From positions 3,006,528-3,070,527 of the forward strand of contig NW_025062475.1 in NCBI RefSeq assembly GCF_000002995.4: 64,000 bases of DNA, in the 5' to 3' direction. Source of the DNA: Brugia malayi. Its lineage: Eukaryota; Nematoda; Chromadorea; Rhabditida; Onchocercidae. The notes beneath the pieces were generated by a model, which saw nothing but the letters and a program-made list of their open reading frames with translations, ran no database searches and had not been told where the DNA came from. Positions 51,931-63,999 of the stretch are shown one piece after another; position 1 is the first letter of the stretch; each line of letters begins with the position of its first letter. Both the position numbers and the translations under genes were made by a program.

Positions 51931-53243
51931 ATCAAAATAGGTTTGTAAGTGAATGTAACATTGTCATCTTACCTGTACAGCATACTTAAATAATGGAATA
52001 ATCATCCCGCTCTTAAAATAGCAATCAATACGATTGACGAAGGTACGTGGCTGTTAACGGAGATCATACGGCTATACGCTGAATATCTTATCATTGGATC
52101 TTCTAGCGTACTTGTGTCTGAATTATTTGAGTAGTTCATACTAAAGTAGTTCTTTTTAAAAATTACTGGAGTTTTTGGACTTTTTTACAGTAGTAAATTC
52201 TTTCAAATTCTTACAGTAGTAAATTCCAATTTTAATTTCTTCATTAATTGACAATGGCTTTATTACAGAAGTGTTTAATAGGACACTAGAATTTAGGGTA
52301 ATCCAGTAGATGAGCACTGTGACTCTATAAATTTTTTTTTTTTTTTGAGAATTGTGAGGTGTTTATTTAGTATTCGACTGCAATTTCTTGTTTTAGGAAG
52401 TTCGGCTTCAATTACTTTCTAAACTTTATTGTTTAAAAATATTTCAGGAAAACAGGATTTGGGTGTTGTGGATGAAATTGAGAAGATACTAGAAGCAGGA
52501 TATTTAGAAGGAACAGAAAGAAGGACGCCAAGGAGAACACCACGTACCCGTGCTGGTAATCAAGATTTTGTAATACTGCATTAGTACACTGATTCATTAA
52601 AATTGAAAAAATGAAGCTTCTAGAGGAAGTCATCCACTATATTTCACTGGTTAGTAGTTCGCTATATTTTTACGATTATAGGTCGTGCTGCAATGGAACG
52701 ACAACGCTCGCGTGTTTCTGAAGAACATATGTCAGTGTTATCCGGCAGTTCTGGAGCATCACAGCTTCCAACACAGTATCGAATACGAAGAAAAGGACAG
52801 CCAACATTACTTGTACAGGTTTCTTATAATTCTATTATCCTGGTGTTATAAGGATTTAAAATCGAAATGCGTAGAATTTCGATTTTGATGCTTAATTCAA
52901 CAGATCAAAGTATTGAAATGATTCATCGGTATAGATTTATGATTGAACACTGTTCAGAATTTCCAAAAGAGCCTCAAAAACATTGCCATAGATTTCAAGT
53001 GGAACTGTTGACCGTCTAACGGATGTTAGTTTTAAGATAAGGAAATTATGAAATAGGTCTCAGATGATTAATCTGAATTAGGTTTTCGATGCATTGTTTT
53101 ATTGCCATGCATTAAACTATCGTTATTGCTCGAATATTGAAAGTTTTAAAAAAAAATTATGACGTTGATTTTAAAATTTCTTGTTTACTTGTTTACAGGC
53201 AGGTGCCGTATCGTTATTGCCGAAAGAAAATGAAAAGCCATAA
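37974..53243 (+). CDS. Diaphanous-related formin (CYK-1/DIAPH type), 27 exons; 1782 aa long form or 1167 aa from the internal ATG
   Basis: Rho-regulated actin nucleator and elongator for cytokinesis and cortex. Exons: 37974-39806, 44374-44505, 45171-45287, 45516-45638, 45770-45898, 46256-46408, 46593-46768, 46972-47080, 47195-47350, 47711-47814, 48011-48142, 48246-48364, 48485-48633, 48719-48914, 48998-49194, 49298-49404, 49658-49770, 49880-50067, 50165-50263, 50514-50669, 50806-50997, 51187-51297, 51431-51550, 51721-51868, 52448-52555, 52682-52818, 53199-53243; phases all agree. Domains, long-form numbering: acidic extension 1-611; GBD/FH3 about 700-1100 (RPIDLIRRVERMLVSGEEA); FH1 polyproline about 1147-1250; FH2 about 1253-1660 with MKKIPWSSA lasso and VGNYMGHSSKTY; DAD about 1689-1720 (GVVDEIEKILEAGYL then basic RRTPRRTPRTR). 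The GBD-FH1-FH2-DAD order is diagnostic. ATG 44386 gives a normal DRF length, so exon 1 may be an isoform-specific start. A seven-His run lies in exon 2, whose donor is the least certain. Confidence 0.93.
41401..41432. repeat. GCAT/ATGC-rich short repeat
   Basis: Alternating ACATGCAT and GCATGCATGCATGCATG within the large formin intron 1; self-complementary. Confidence 0.8.
41545..41612. repeat. (GT)n/(GTAT)n microsatellite
   Basis: About 33 bases of pure GT followed by GTAT variants, in formin intron 1. Confidence 0.95.
43676..43720. repeat. (GA)n microsatellite
   Basis: GAGAGAGAGA with GGGA interruptions in formin intron 1; a second, similar GA/GGAGG tract follows at about 43871-43935. 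Confidence 0.9.
43871..43935. repeat. GA/GGAGG purine-rich repeat
   Basis: Polypurine tract with GAGAGA, GAAAG and GGAGGGAGG units, in formin intron 1. Confidence 0.85.
50257..50418 (+). repeat. Exact 81-bp tandem duplication across a formin splice donor
   Basis: Bases 50257-50337 are repeated without any difference at 50338-50418. The copied unit starts with the last seven bases of exon 19 (AAAACCG) and contains the donor GTTTGT, so two identical donors exist at 50264 and 50345. Use of the second donor would read through the first copy into an in-frame TAA, so the first donor is the productive one. Confidence 0.97.
51124..51186 (+). other. Optional in-frame 5' extension of formin exon 22
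   Basis: An alternative acceptor (ATGTAG) at 51123 would add 63 bases, 21 open codons (LNEKHQKLHSCC...), before the preferred acceptor TTTACAG at 51186. Both keep phase 0. The shorter form aligns better with the FH2 family (ALNK followed by VENQLKTF), so the longer form is a possible splice variant only. Confidence 0.4.
51870..51927. repeat. (TA)n microsatellite directly after a formin splice donor
   Basis: Almost 60 bases of uninterrupted TA dinucleotides that begin right after the GTTTAT donor of exon 24. Confidence 0.97.
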
Positions 53244-54108
53244 ATATTTGGTTGAAGTGTCCTTTTCTAGTTGCCTATTTATTGTATTTTTTTTTCCTTT
53301 TTCTTTTTTTTTTTTTTTCTTTTGGTAAATAGTTTTTTTGGAAAACATTCTTGAGATATTCCTAAGCCTTAAGTATTATGTCACTCATTCTTTGCTTGCT
53401 AGTTAGCAATTCTATTAAGTTTGCTAAGAAAAATTTTGAAATTCTTTGAGATCGGTTCGGCAACGGTTCCATGTTATACATATACCATGATAATTGCTAC
53501 ATCACATTAGTGATCCAATAATTTCATACAATTGCTTTTATCAGCACTAATTCCATTTCTTATAACTGTAAACTTTATTTGTACATTGTTATTTGTCATC
53601 TCAGCGATGATTGTGATTGATTTGTTGTAAAGAATTTTGTTTCAGAAATATTGTTTATATGTTACTAGCAACGGGTTCTCATTTATTTCATTTCTATATT
53701 GGACGCTGTATTAATTTCAGTTTGTTGAATTGTATATCTTTTCAAATTTGAGAGACCTAAACCCTGCTCAACTAGCTCAACCCTAATATTTTTCAAAGAG
53801 CTTGCAAAATCTTTTAATTGTCAATGGTTTTGAAAACTTAAAAAATATGGAGCATCTTTAATTCAACTCTTGATATTTCAAAAAATTGCAATCTTATGCA
53901 TTCTTATGCCTTCTTTCATTCTGTGCCAGAAATTTCATTTCTACATTTCAAAATATGTGCTACACATTATCTCTGTATTAACAATCTGGCTTCTGCCTTT
54001 CTGTTTTCAAAATGTTTGTCTATAACTTTTGTTACATGTAGTGAAACAAAACTTGAATCATTTTTATATGTTAAGTGCTGTATTTCATATAAGGCCTCTT
54101 CTTTTTAG

Positions 54109-54210
54109 ATATTAGAACAATTCGATAAGTTACTGCAACAGCATTTGGCAGTGATAAAGCGAAAGAGAGTGAGTATATTTAACTTGAATCATTCTACATA
54201 TACCTTTTGA
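54109..54210 (+). other. Possible alternative terminal exon of the formin
   Basis: A strong acceptor (TCTTTTTAG) is followed by 20 open codons (ILEQFDKLLQQHLAVIKRKR) and then a consensus GTGAGT at 54169; read through, the frame stops at 54208-54210. It is in phase with formin exon 26. A basic, helix-prone tail would replace the last 14 residues. No frame-compatible link to the downstream HMG gene was found. Confidence 0.35.
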
Positions 54211-54251
54211 AATGGTGTCTCTTTTTATATTTTCACCATTGTACGTGTGGA

Positions 54252-54290
54252 TGTGGTGTATGTATGTGTGTGTGTGTATGTGTGTGTGTA

Positions 54291-54323
<33 letters not shown>

Positions 54324-54344
54324 ATGTATGTATGTATGTGTGTG
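54252..54344. repeat. (GT)n/(GTAT)n microsatellite
   Basis: GTGTGTATGTGTGTGT followed by seven GTAT/ATGT tetramers, between the formin and the HMG-box gene. Confidence 0.95.
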
Positions 54345-54779
54345 TATTCTTTTTCAATTCAAATGAAATTACAGCACATAAAATGTGCATTTGCATACGT
54401 AAGCATGCATATATGTTTGTATGAAGAACGTATATCTCTTGAAATAAATGAATTAATTGAAATAAACTTTGGCCAAATGATCATATATCTCACTAAATAC
54501 TGCCACTATGAATTTCCATCTTACTGTTGAGGACAAAATATATATGTACTTCAAGGTGGAAATGGGTGGGCTTCGACTCATCTGCAAATTAAGGACGACA
54601 ATTAATTAACTAGCTAAAGAATCAGTGACACGATTGTTTGTTATGATGAAGAAATAGGCTCCAATTGATTCTTCCATCTCTTTTTTTTTGTCCTTAACAT
54701 TTTCCAATCTGTCTTCAGTTTATTCGAATTGAAAGTCTCACATCTCAGAGGATAGATAGGATAGCATTTCTGTTAGATC

Positions 54780-54783
<4 letters not shown>

Positions 54784-54812
<29 letters not shown>
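54784..54812. repeat. (TA)n microsatellite
   Basis: About 28 bases of TA dinucleotides in the interval between the formin and the HMG-box gene. The rest of 53244-55239 shows no gene apart from the candidate exon at 54109. Confidence 0.9.
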
Positions 54813-54820
<8 letters not shown>

Positions 54821-55239
54821 TTTCTTCATAAATGTTTAATAATATCAAACATGAAATATTCTTCAATATCTCTTCTTCCAGTCTCCAATTCCAGTATCTC
54901 TAAGATAAATTTTGAATGGGATTTGAAATTTTCAATGATGGCCGTAATATATAGGAAAGATTCTATATTTGATTGTTAAATTTTTTATTTACATTGTATC
55001 TGTGTTTGTCATATTGTTCATCTAGCATTACTTATTTAGTATATCTCTTATATTTGGTCTTTATCATACGGAATATTTTTGTATGATAAAAGACATTCAC
55101 GTGTAATTTATAAATTCATTTTTCTGATATAATTAGAAATACAACTAAATTTTAGTATTATTAATATATTAGATTGTTGCTACCAATAAATAGAAGTTAT
55201 ATTTATGGTTATATCTTACTTTCTTTTAGCAGTTATCAA

Positions 55240-57457
55240 ATGTCCGAAACGGCACATAAGTTATCAGCGAAAAATAAACGTCAGAAGAAAAGGATTGTCT
55301 ATGTCGATGAAAATGCTCCAAAACGACCTCGTACCGCTTATGTTCATTTTGTTAAGTGTGTTGCCCTTTCTGCATTCATTTATACTGAATGAAATATTAC
55401 TATCAAAGCAATATGGAAAAATGTTATATTGCTGATAGTGATATCGTAGACGTAATATGTAGAAAAGTAGAAAATAAGAAAATAAGCGCACAAAATGATG
55501 AAAATTTTTGAATCCAGTGCACGCAGAAAAGAATTAGCAGAGTCTGGTAGCCATGAAGCGCTGCGTCAGCGTAGTTTTCTTGCTGATATTGGAAAGCAAT
55601 GGAAAGTTTTACCGGATGATCAAAAAAAGGTTGGCTTTGATTTTATTCAATATAATAATTTGAAGTTACGTTGGTATCAACAGTATTTATTCTTCCTTAG
55701 TTCTATGTTGACAAATCAGCTAAGGAACATGCGGAATATGAGAAAGCTATGGAAGAATACAAAAAAACAGAAGCTTATAATCAGTTCAAAGGTTTGCTAA
55801 TTTTTCCTCTACTGCAGACTTTCTTTGGTTTACTTTTTTTGGTTTTCTATTCTTCAATAATTTAATCCGCTTTTCTTTCTCATTATTATCATAACTATCG
55901 TTTTGTAAAAAGTGTGTAATCCGGGTTACTAAATGTGATTTCATAATTCAGTGCTTATCTGGTTCTAAATTTCATGTATTCTTAGCGATAAATAGGGTAG
56001 TAAACAGAGAATTCTTTTCCAACCACTATATACGCGAGGTCATTCTTCCAAATGTTTTCGTGAATTAGAATGAAGCGAATCAGTACTTAGAAATTATTTC
56101 GTTCTGATATGCGAAATGAACTTTCAACTTGAAAGGAAATCGAATTTCAGTTAAAAAAGAAGGATTGATGAAGCAAAGGATGTTGGAATTGAAGAAGCGC
56201 AAAAGCGATGTGAAATCCGATGATGATGAGGTAAATCTCTTCTTGACTTACTTAGTTTTCAAAAGAACTTTTTTGTTTTGAGGAATAATTAGGATTTTAG
56301 AAGTAATTTTTCGATTGTGAAAATAGATTTTGCTTTTGAGGAAGAAGACAAAAATGAAGCAGTTGTTGCGGGTGACATTCCAATATTCAGCAAGGAATTT
56401 CTTGCATACAATAAAAGTATGGCCCAAAATGTCTGATTAAATTTTAACTGAAATTGACAACAAAAGTTCCATATTTAACTGTTCTATTAGAAAATTTTCG
56501 AGGTTATAGCCACAATGACATTTTATTAAATTTTATTAAATGAATAAGCATTTGTTTATGTATTACTTGGGCTATTAACCTTATTTTTCGTTACTTAATG
56601 TTGTTTATATGCATTATATATTTAATATTTTCTAGACCATAGAGCTATATAATATATATCAATTTGTTTTCAAATCAGTTTTCTTTCTAGACCAGGAAAG
56701 TAAATGCAAAAAGTTGAGGAAAATGGTGAGTGCTCTACAAGAAGAAAAAGATCTCCTCAAAGCTGACATTGCAAAGTGAGCTTATAATTTTGTTCCTTAA
56801 GGTTCATTGCACTGGTAAGCACAAATATATTTAACCTAATCAAGGAGATTTGATATCGCATATGAGTGGATGGTTTTGATGAAACATGACTTCTGTTCTA
56901 CATAATTGAGAATGAAACTGACATGAACCGTTTACATTGATATGGCTCGATCTTTTTGATTGTTGGTTTTCGCATCTAGCAAAGTTTTAGAAATCCAAAT
57001 TTTGTAGACTGTCAGAGAGGATGAAATTAGTACATGGACATCAATCTGGAACATCGCACTGGTCTACGAAAATAAAACAGCGATGGACAAAACTTTTGGT
57101 TGACGCTCTAGCATATGTTTCTGTTGATGGTAAACTTTGATTATTAGTAGTAAAAGTTTCCACCACTTTAGTTGATAATTCATCAGGTTCGAATTTTTTC
57201 AAATTTATCTTATTTCGCGAACATTATAACAATGATCGGAAGATCTGTAGAAATAGTTTGGTCGTTATTTTTCATTTTTGAATTAGTATTCTTCTGTAGT
57301 ATTGTTCTTGGTCAATTATTATTTTGTAGGAGAATATCCAACCTCGCAGAATATTGATACTTACATGGAGAAATTAAAGCAATTAGTTACCGAGAACCCG
57401 GGTAGCAAAGATTTGATTGCTGTGCGAATGGCTTTGTCGGAAGTGAATTTTACATGA
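55240..57457 (+). CDS. HMG20A/B-like HMG-box chromatin protein, 8 exons, 269 aa
   Basis: Nuclear HMG-box protein; HMG20 proteins work with LSD1/CoREST-type complexes in neuronal gene control. Exons: 55240-55355, 55518-55629, 55701-55791, 56151-56230, 56341-56416, 56691-56775, 57008-57129, 57330-57457; all phases agree. After a basic N-terminus (KNKRQKKRIVYVDE) the single HMG box spans about residues 28-106: APKRPRTAYVHFVNARRKEL, then FLADIGKQWKVLPDDQKKFYVDKSAKEHAEYEKAM, split over three exons. A Lys/Asp-rich linker and acidic DDDEEEDKNE stretch follow, then a heptad-like region (about 165-195, LRKMVSALQEEKDLLKADIAKL) and a conserved-looking tail. The box plus C-terminal coiled coil is the HMG20 plan, unlike HMGB (two boxes) or SOX. 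An acceptor (TTTTAGCAG) just before the ATG suggests trans-splicing or a 5' UTR intron. The acceptor of exon 5 (TTTTGAG) is non-consensus. Confidence 0.85.
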
Positions 57458-58342
57458 ATATCAATTTTCGAATGTCAGTTGTGTTTTGCTATTATGCATA
57501 TAATTTCGATGGAATGAAATGGGATTAAATATTTATATTTTTTCCCTTTCATCATGTTTCAATAATTGATGTATTATATGTATGACATATGCATTGTTTT
57601 TTTTTTTTTTTTTTTCATGTGATATCCAGAAATAATTCTTTAGATTTATACTTACTTATGCACTGCTGCTTTATGTACATTGTTTTGATATATAAAAATG
57701 TAATTAAGTTGGTGTTTGTGGCATTGTTTCGGTAGACTATCATATTCATTCAGATCCGTTATCAATATTTCCACAAAAAAATTTCAACTATTCCACTCTT
57801 TGGGTAATAACATAGGGAAGACAATCCTAAGCAAATTACGAATATCTGTCCACTTTAGTTTAGCAGTTGTCAAATCCATCCAGTTGTTTCTGTTTAGAAC
57901 ATGAATCAACCATCTTTGCTTTCCTAGTGTCTTATGTTGTCAGGTTTTAGTTCTTTCAGCTAAATTCTTTTCCCTTTATTTACACTATTTCTTTCGTTAA
58001 TTACAAGGATTTTTTGATTTCTTTTTGACTTGAATCCTATGATTCAAGTCTCACATTTGTATCTTTTGATGCAGATCGTCAAGTTGGCAAAGAGAATCCA
58101 TTGCCACTACCATTTTGATCCATATTTCATCAGTATTTTCTTTACTGAATAACGGGATTTCTTTGGAATGATCTCAAGATAATTCTGGATCCGACATAAG
58201 TTGTCCTGAAGAATGTGCGCAGAGCTGGAAGTGTTGGTATGATGGAATGATTCCTGTATCTTTTTACCGCTGATGATCTATTTTTTCACTTTCACTATTG
58301 ATGATCTTTTCAACTGTTTTTCATTTAGGGTTTGTTGGTGCT

Positions 58343-60275
58343 ATGGGCAAAAAAAAGAAAGATTTCCCTAAAATTAAGCTGAAAGTTGGAAAAAAATTGA
58401 AGAAAACTACTGCAACTGATACACGAATTCAGTCCAAAAAAGTTTGTTTCTTTAATATCTGGTAAGAGTGAAACTATTTAATTCAGGTTATATTCGGATT
58501 ATTTATTATCAATGCACAATTCTATATTTTATATAAAATTATAAGTTTAGAAAAATATCTTACTTAAGCGTTCTAGGTTGTACTTGTTGAACAGTTAACG
58601 AAAAGTGACAACCATTGCTTATCACATCGTGGCTTATCGCTAGAAGAACTATGTCGTCAACTTGGTCATTATAATTTAAATATCAGACGAGATTCAGTAA
58701 TTGGTGTAAAGCAGTTACTTTCTTCACATCCGGAACTCATATCGAAGTATTTGCATGTATTAATACCAGCTGTCGGACGTCTAATCGCATGTGATGTAAG
58801 TTTTATAAACGACAAATACTATTCTTTAAGCGTTTAATTCAAGTTATTTTGAGATTAAAGTTATTCTTATTTTTTTCTCGAAATTTAATAATAAACTTCA
58901 AATGGGGCATCAGTTATCAATTGATTTCAGAAGAGCGATTCATCATTTCATGCTCAGCTACGTAGTCTTCTGGAATTATTATGCACAACGAATGCTTCGA
59001 CGATTTCATCCCATTTCACTCTGTTAATGGCTCATACTCTTCGAGCTTTAACACATCTCAGAATGGGGGTACGAATTTATGCGCTTACCATTTTAACGCT
59101 CATAATGCGAACTTATCCTGGTCTTTGTCGAAATAGTACCGATTTATTCGATTCATTCGTGGAATTTCTGAATAGTAAGAGAATTCCAGCAAACAAAAAG
59201 GTTCTTGGATTTTTTTTATTATGATGCTTGAAATTTGAGGCTTGAATTTGGTAAGAGCAAACATTTTTCAATTTTTTTGAAATATTTTGATTTAAATACT
59301 CCACACATTAGGGGGTGGAAATCTCATGCCAGCTGTTTGAAAAAGAAAGGATTCATAAGAAGATAAAAGTATATATTTGTTCAGTGCAGAAAATAGGTTA
59401 TAAATGTTTACTATAAAAGGAAATGTATATGTTTGAGCTCTAATTTATGTTTCTGCTAATTGTAAATTTAAAATGAAATTAAACTAAAAAATAAAACTGT
59501 CCGATATTTTAATTGCTTTCATATGGTAAAAAAATTTTTTTAATGTCTTTCATGCAATTGACTTGATAACTTTTCTTTTCAGTTGTTACTAGATGGTGTT
59601 CATGCTTTCCTGCAAGCTTTTTTGGTAGAGGAATGTGCGACAATTGGACCTCTTCATGTTGCATCGTTTAGCATTCGTAATAAGCATCATACCAATATTA
59701 ACTTAGCTTCAACCACTCATCCTTTGATTGATTTTTGTGTGCTTGGTTCACAGCCACAACAATCGTCAAAGTCATCACTTTATTCACCTGAAAAATTTCT
59801 CTTAGCACTTTCTGGAATTGTTTCACTATTTCTAATGAGTGCATCAGAAGAAGATTCTTCTGCTAATGAAAAAGAGTGGGCGGAAATATTTGGAGTGTTA
59901 AATAAAGTAAGCTTTTAGAAATATTTGGTGATACATTAAATTAGGTTTTTTAGTTAAATGATATTCATCATTAATCCAGGTTTCAATTGAAAAAAGTTCT
60001 AGTAACACTGAATTCTTATTTTCAAAAATTTCAAGTTGCAGGTATTATTACAAATTCGTGCTTCGTCTCAAACTACTCAGTTCGAAGAAGAATTAAAAAA
60101 AATATTGTCCGGTATCAACTCTTTACTGAAAAAAGGAAACCTATCGCAGAGAATACACACTTTACTGCATAAGCTGAATTTGCCTAATGATCGATTAATT
60201 CGAAAGCGTCAAAAAATGATCAGTGATTCTCAATTGCCATCATTAGGAATGTGCAGTACTACAATTATTCCATAA
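58343..60275 (+). CDS. TEX10/IPI1-like ribosome biogenesis protein, 5 exons, 381 aa
   Basis: IPI1/TEX10 is part of the Rix1 (PELP1-TEX10-WDR18) complex that helps process ITS2 and mature the 60S subunit in the nucleolus. Exons: 58343-58441, 58577-58795, 58931-59200, 59583-59906, 60042-60275; each junction is phase 0. The family N-terminus is present: MGKKKKDFPKIKLKVGKKLKK, then LSLEELCRQLGHYNLNIRRDSVIGVKQLL (about residues 55-85), the helical ARM/HEAT-like block shared with TEX10 (human HYNAGVKQSALLGLKDLL). Further helices fill residues 90-300, and the C-terminal exon is Lys/Leu-rich. At 381 aa it is close to yeast Ipi1 (334 aa) and far shorter than human TEX10 (929 aa), so only the core is kept. 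The TTTCATTTAG acceptor before the ATG suggests a trans-splice site. It follows the HMG gene on the same strand by 885 bp. Confidence 0.8.
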
Positions 60276-63200
60276 GAGTCTTTGAAAGGAATTGGGTATG
60301 AAAATTGACTTGAAAATGATTCCGACCAGTATTTAAAAATTGTTGCATATCTTTTCTGACCTGTACTGTCAGTGATTGTTATATCTGGTCTGAAATTCGA
60401 ATGATGAAGTAGTATAACGTAGGAAATTTTGGGTCATTATTTTGAAGTTTTCTTTTGACGGTATGTTAGGCTTGACGATTAATTTAAAAAAGGCATACAG
60501 AGAAATATTAGTTTTTATTTAATTAATAATGAAGTCTCTATCGTGATTGGTTGACGTAAAGTCTGGATAAAACGACTCTTAGAATATAATATTAATTTGT
60601 TTGAGATTGTTTGCAGATTGTCGTTAAATAAAAATTGATGGAATGTGGAGGGAGTATAACTTGAAGCTTTTGAAATTATTGTTACTAAAAATTGATGCTC
60701 GATAGTGATTTTGACTTTTTATGTAGTGGACATTAGCTTACAGCAAAATGGATGATTATAGTGATTCAAGTCATTCTTAAATGATTTTTATCCTATATGG
60801 CGGGTTTATAATATTATGTGAATTGCTTGTAAGAGTGATTGTCATATTGGAAAGGCTGTGTAATATTCCGACACTGCAAATAAGATTGGTTTATAATAAA
60901 AAAAAAAAGCTAATTAAGAGCTAATTGAATAACTTATAACTTCCTAAGCAGGGATTTGAGTTGTCTGATTGGGCAATCAAACTTATATTCGGAGTAATTT
61001 TAGATGAGCTCACTTTATCTTCTGATGAAGCTAAAAGTTGATATTTAATAAAGTATAACATTCTAGACAATACACATAAACTTAATACGATTGGAGATGT
61101 TGAATAAATAATTTCTCACCTGAAATATAAAACTGAAATAGTTTTATATTTTTGTAAAAAATATTCATATAAGACATTTTTAGTCTACGTATTCCTATTT
61201 TATGAATTTAATGCAAAATTATTTTGACACATTATAAAATTGGTTGTACTGAAAGAAATATACTTAATGTGCCTTTCTGTGTAGATTAAATTTGCGTACA
61301 GTCATTTAAGCATTTCTATTATTGTTACATTGTTATGTTTTATTTTCCAAAAGGAAAGAAATAAAAGTATGATTGAATACTTTAACTTACATTTACATAG
61401 AGAGCTTTTTGAGAAATAATTAGAGTAATTTCTCAGGATTATTTATCGTACAGTTATCTTACAAAGTATGAACAGAGAATGGAGGCAAATATTGAGTTAT
61501 AATATGTATTTAAAGATTAAAAAAAAAAAAAATCTAAAGGCTGAAATAGTGATTGCATTTAAAAATGGCTTTTGATATTGTTCAAATCATTCTTCCAAAA
61601 CTTACTTAATACTTTGTGGTTTTTCCTTCTCATTAATTTTATGTCACATCATTGAGCCTTGTTATATATCATTTGAATGTTATGTTAGCATTTTAAGAAT
61701 CATTTAGGTTAGTTTCAAAGTAAAGCCACTTGACCAAATTTTCATTTGATTACAGTGGAATTATTAAAGTATGAGAAATAACTAAACGATTGAAAGTACA
61801 GTTAAATCACTTCTTTGTAATAGAAATGAAACAGCGGTTGGAGAGAATTCAATTAATTATTGGGAGCTCAGAAAAAGATGTGAATCACACGAAATCCTTC
61901 AAATTTTATCTTTGTTGAGTTGTACCAAACAGCAAAAAAGATTATACTATAGTTTCAATTTTTGATATTTTGCCTTTGTTTCTTTCTGTGTTTAAGATTA
62001 AAAATGAAGTAGTGTTTCTAATTTTAGAACATCAGTTTAAAGTTTATTATATTTATGTGTGACTTTCCTGACTGGTATTGGTTAGATGTTTTCCCACAAG
62101 TTGCTGAGATTACTATTCAGATGTTACAACTTATCAAGCAGTCAGCTACCTTTAAGTATCACTTTCTGAAGTATGAAAGTCGTCAAATGTCACCCGAGAC
62201 ATATCAGTTAGATCTTCACGAGAGGAAGAAGAGGAAGAACCAAATGTGATCTGAAATATTTGGTTACAATTAGTTAAAGTGTTGTAAAAACTTCTTAGCA
62301 TGAATCAAGTATTTATAATTTAAACTTCCCTTCTAAATCACTCATTCGCTGGTTTAGAAACCAGTTAGAATTTATCGAATCCAAGGTCATATATTTTAAT
62401 GTAACATTTCAAAAAGGCACTCCATTAAAATGAATATTTATTATATTCAGAAAATGTGTCAAAAATAAGCAAAATAACAATTTACAAAGCGAAATGTTGT
62501 TGAAACTCGAATTAAAGTGGAATTTGACTATATGAAAAAGAGTGATAAGTTAGTGAAACAGATAATGCAATGAAAGGCGCACAATATCATCAGCTCATCC
62601 AAAACATAAGTAATGTAGTATGCATCTTCAAAATACAAATGGTTAAGGAAACATAAGAGAGTAGCAATACAGAATATTTGACACAATTCTTTATCTTAAA
62701 ACAGATCAAACTATCACCAAAATTGAAATTTCACCAAAATATAAACCGATCAAATGATAACAGAGTGTGTGGAAATAAAGGCTTGAAATGAGAACACATA
62801 TGTAAAGAATTCCAGCCGAAATCTAAATGGCTAAAGGTTATTAAGAAGTTTACGAGTTCAAGAATACAACTAACAATTCTGCCATGCAAAATAAATAAAT
62901 ATGAAGGTTTCTTATCAAGTTTAAATTTTAATATGCTATGATATTAGATATAGGATTCTCTTCGACAATCGCAGATAGCTTTAATTTTTCCAGTGATGAA
63001 AATAAAAACACTATAGTTTGCAAAATATGCTCTTGTCGAAATAATTCCTAAGTAATATGGATTCAGAATATAACTGTAACATGAAATAGTTGCCACACTT
63101 TAGTTTTAAAGACTGATTAAATGTGAAAACAGTTACAGTTTTACAAATAAATATATAAATGTCTTGCACTTCTTAGATTTTATCAATTATAATGGCGGAA

Positions 63201-63771
63201 ACTTTATTTTATTAGAAATAATTCTTCTTTAGTGTGGCAACTTCATTACTGAATACTCTAACCTTCTTTAAGAATAAGGAAAAATTTTTCATTCCAGTAT
63301 TTTGGAACTTGATAGCATTTTAAAAAAAGAAATGATGCACTATACTTTGAAACATATACTATAAGGCAAACACTAAAAGGTAAGTAGTTAGAAAATTTTG
63401 TGGCATAGATGTCACACGATACTCTGGCAGAGAAGAAGACATTCGAAAATGTTACCAAACAAAAGCATGAGGCATAAAATTTATATAATAAGTCAGATCA
63501 GCTTCAATATAATATGAGCAATATGAAAAGCCTGAACACAACAACCTGTATAACCTGTATAAGAGGAATATTAGATGGACTGACGTAGTAAAAGGTTGTA
63601 CTATATCGTGAAATAAGCTTGATAAGCATGTTCACGGTCAGACCACACTAAAAGAAATTTCTGTTACACTAATGCGCAACATGCTATTATTTAACCCTTC
63701 AGAACCATAGCTGGCAAAATAAAATCAAATTTTGGGTTGAAATACAAAATTTTTAAATTTGAAATAACCGC
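60276..63771. other. Intergenic region, no supported gene
   Basis: Contains the 3' UTR of the TEX10/IPI1 gene, with a possible AATAAA at 60627-60632. The only notable open stretch is 62055-62249 (plus), 64 codons with a protein-like texture (FPQVAEITIQMLQLIKQSA, ending in a Lys/Arg-rich tail). It lacks an identifiable partner exon or homologue and is left uncalled. The remainder is AT-rich without repeats of note. Confidence 0.55.
60627..60632 (+). terminator. Possible polyadenylation signal of the TEX10/IPI1 gene
   Basis: AATAAA about 350 bases after the stop codon on the coding strand; chance occurrence is possible in AT-rich DNA. Confidence 0.3.
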
Positions 63772-63999
63772 TCAGTTCGCATTTTCAAAAATGTCTGTAT
63801 CAGCCAGATGTTCACTTTTACTCGAAATATCTTCCAAAATACCTATGCCAATTTCACGCCCACGTGCCTCTTGCTCCACTTGCCATTGCGCCAACAACAA
63901 ATTTGAGTAGGTCAACGGACTATTATAGTACTTGACGTAATCAATCGTCTCAGCGGTGGGAAATATGAGGTCGAAATTACCGGAACGATCTAATTCGTC
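63772..63999 (-). CDS. 3' end of an unidentified gene, partial at the window edge
   Basis: An open minus-strand frame enters from the right edge and runs 75 codons to a TGA at 63774-63772. Its composition is clearly richer in GC than the flanking DNA, and the protein looks conserved: FDLIFPTAETIDYVKYYNSP, then LTYSNLLLAQWQVEQEARGR, ending in a polar tail. I do not recognise the family. The gene's remaining exons lie beyond position 64000. Confidence 0.7.
   Translation of the reverse strand, partial: DELDRSGNFDLIFPTAETIDYVKYYNSPLTYSNLLLAQWQVEQEARGREIGIGILEDISSKSEHLADTDIFENAN

Noticed and set aside
62055..62249. 64-codon plus-strand frame
   Set aside because: Protein-like texture, but no homologue, partner exon or convincing start was found; kept only as a remark.
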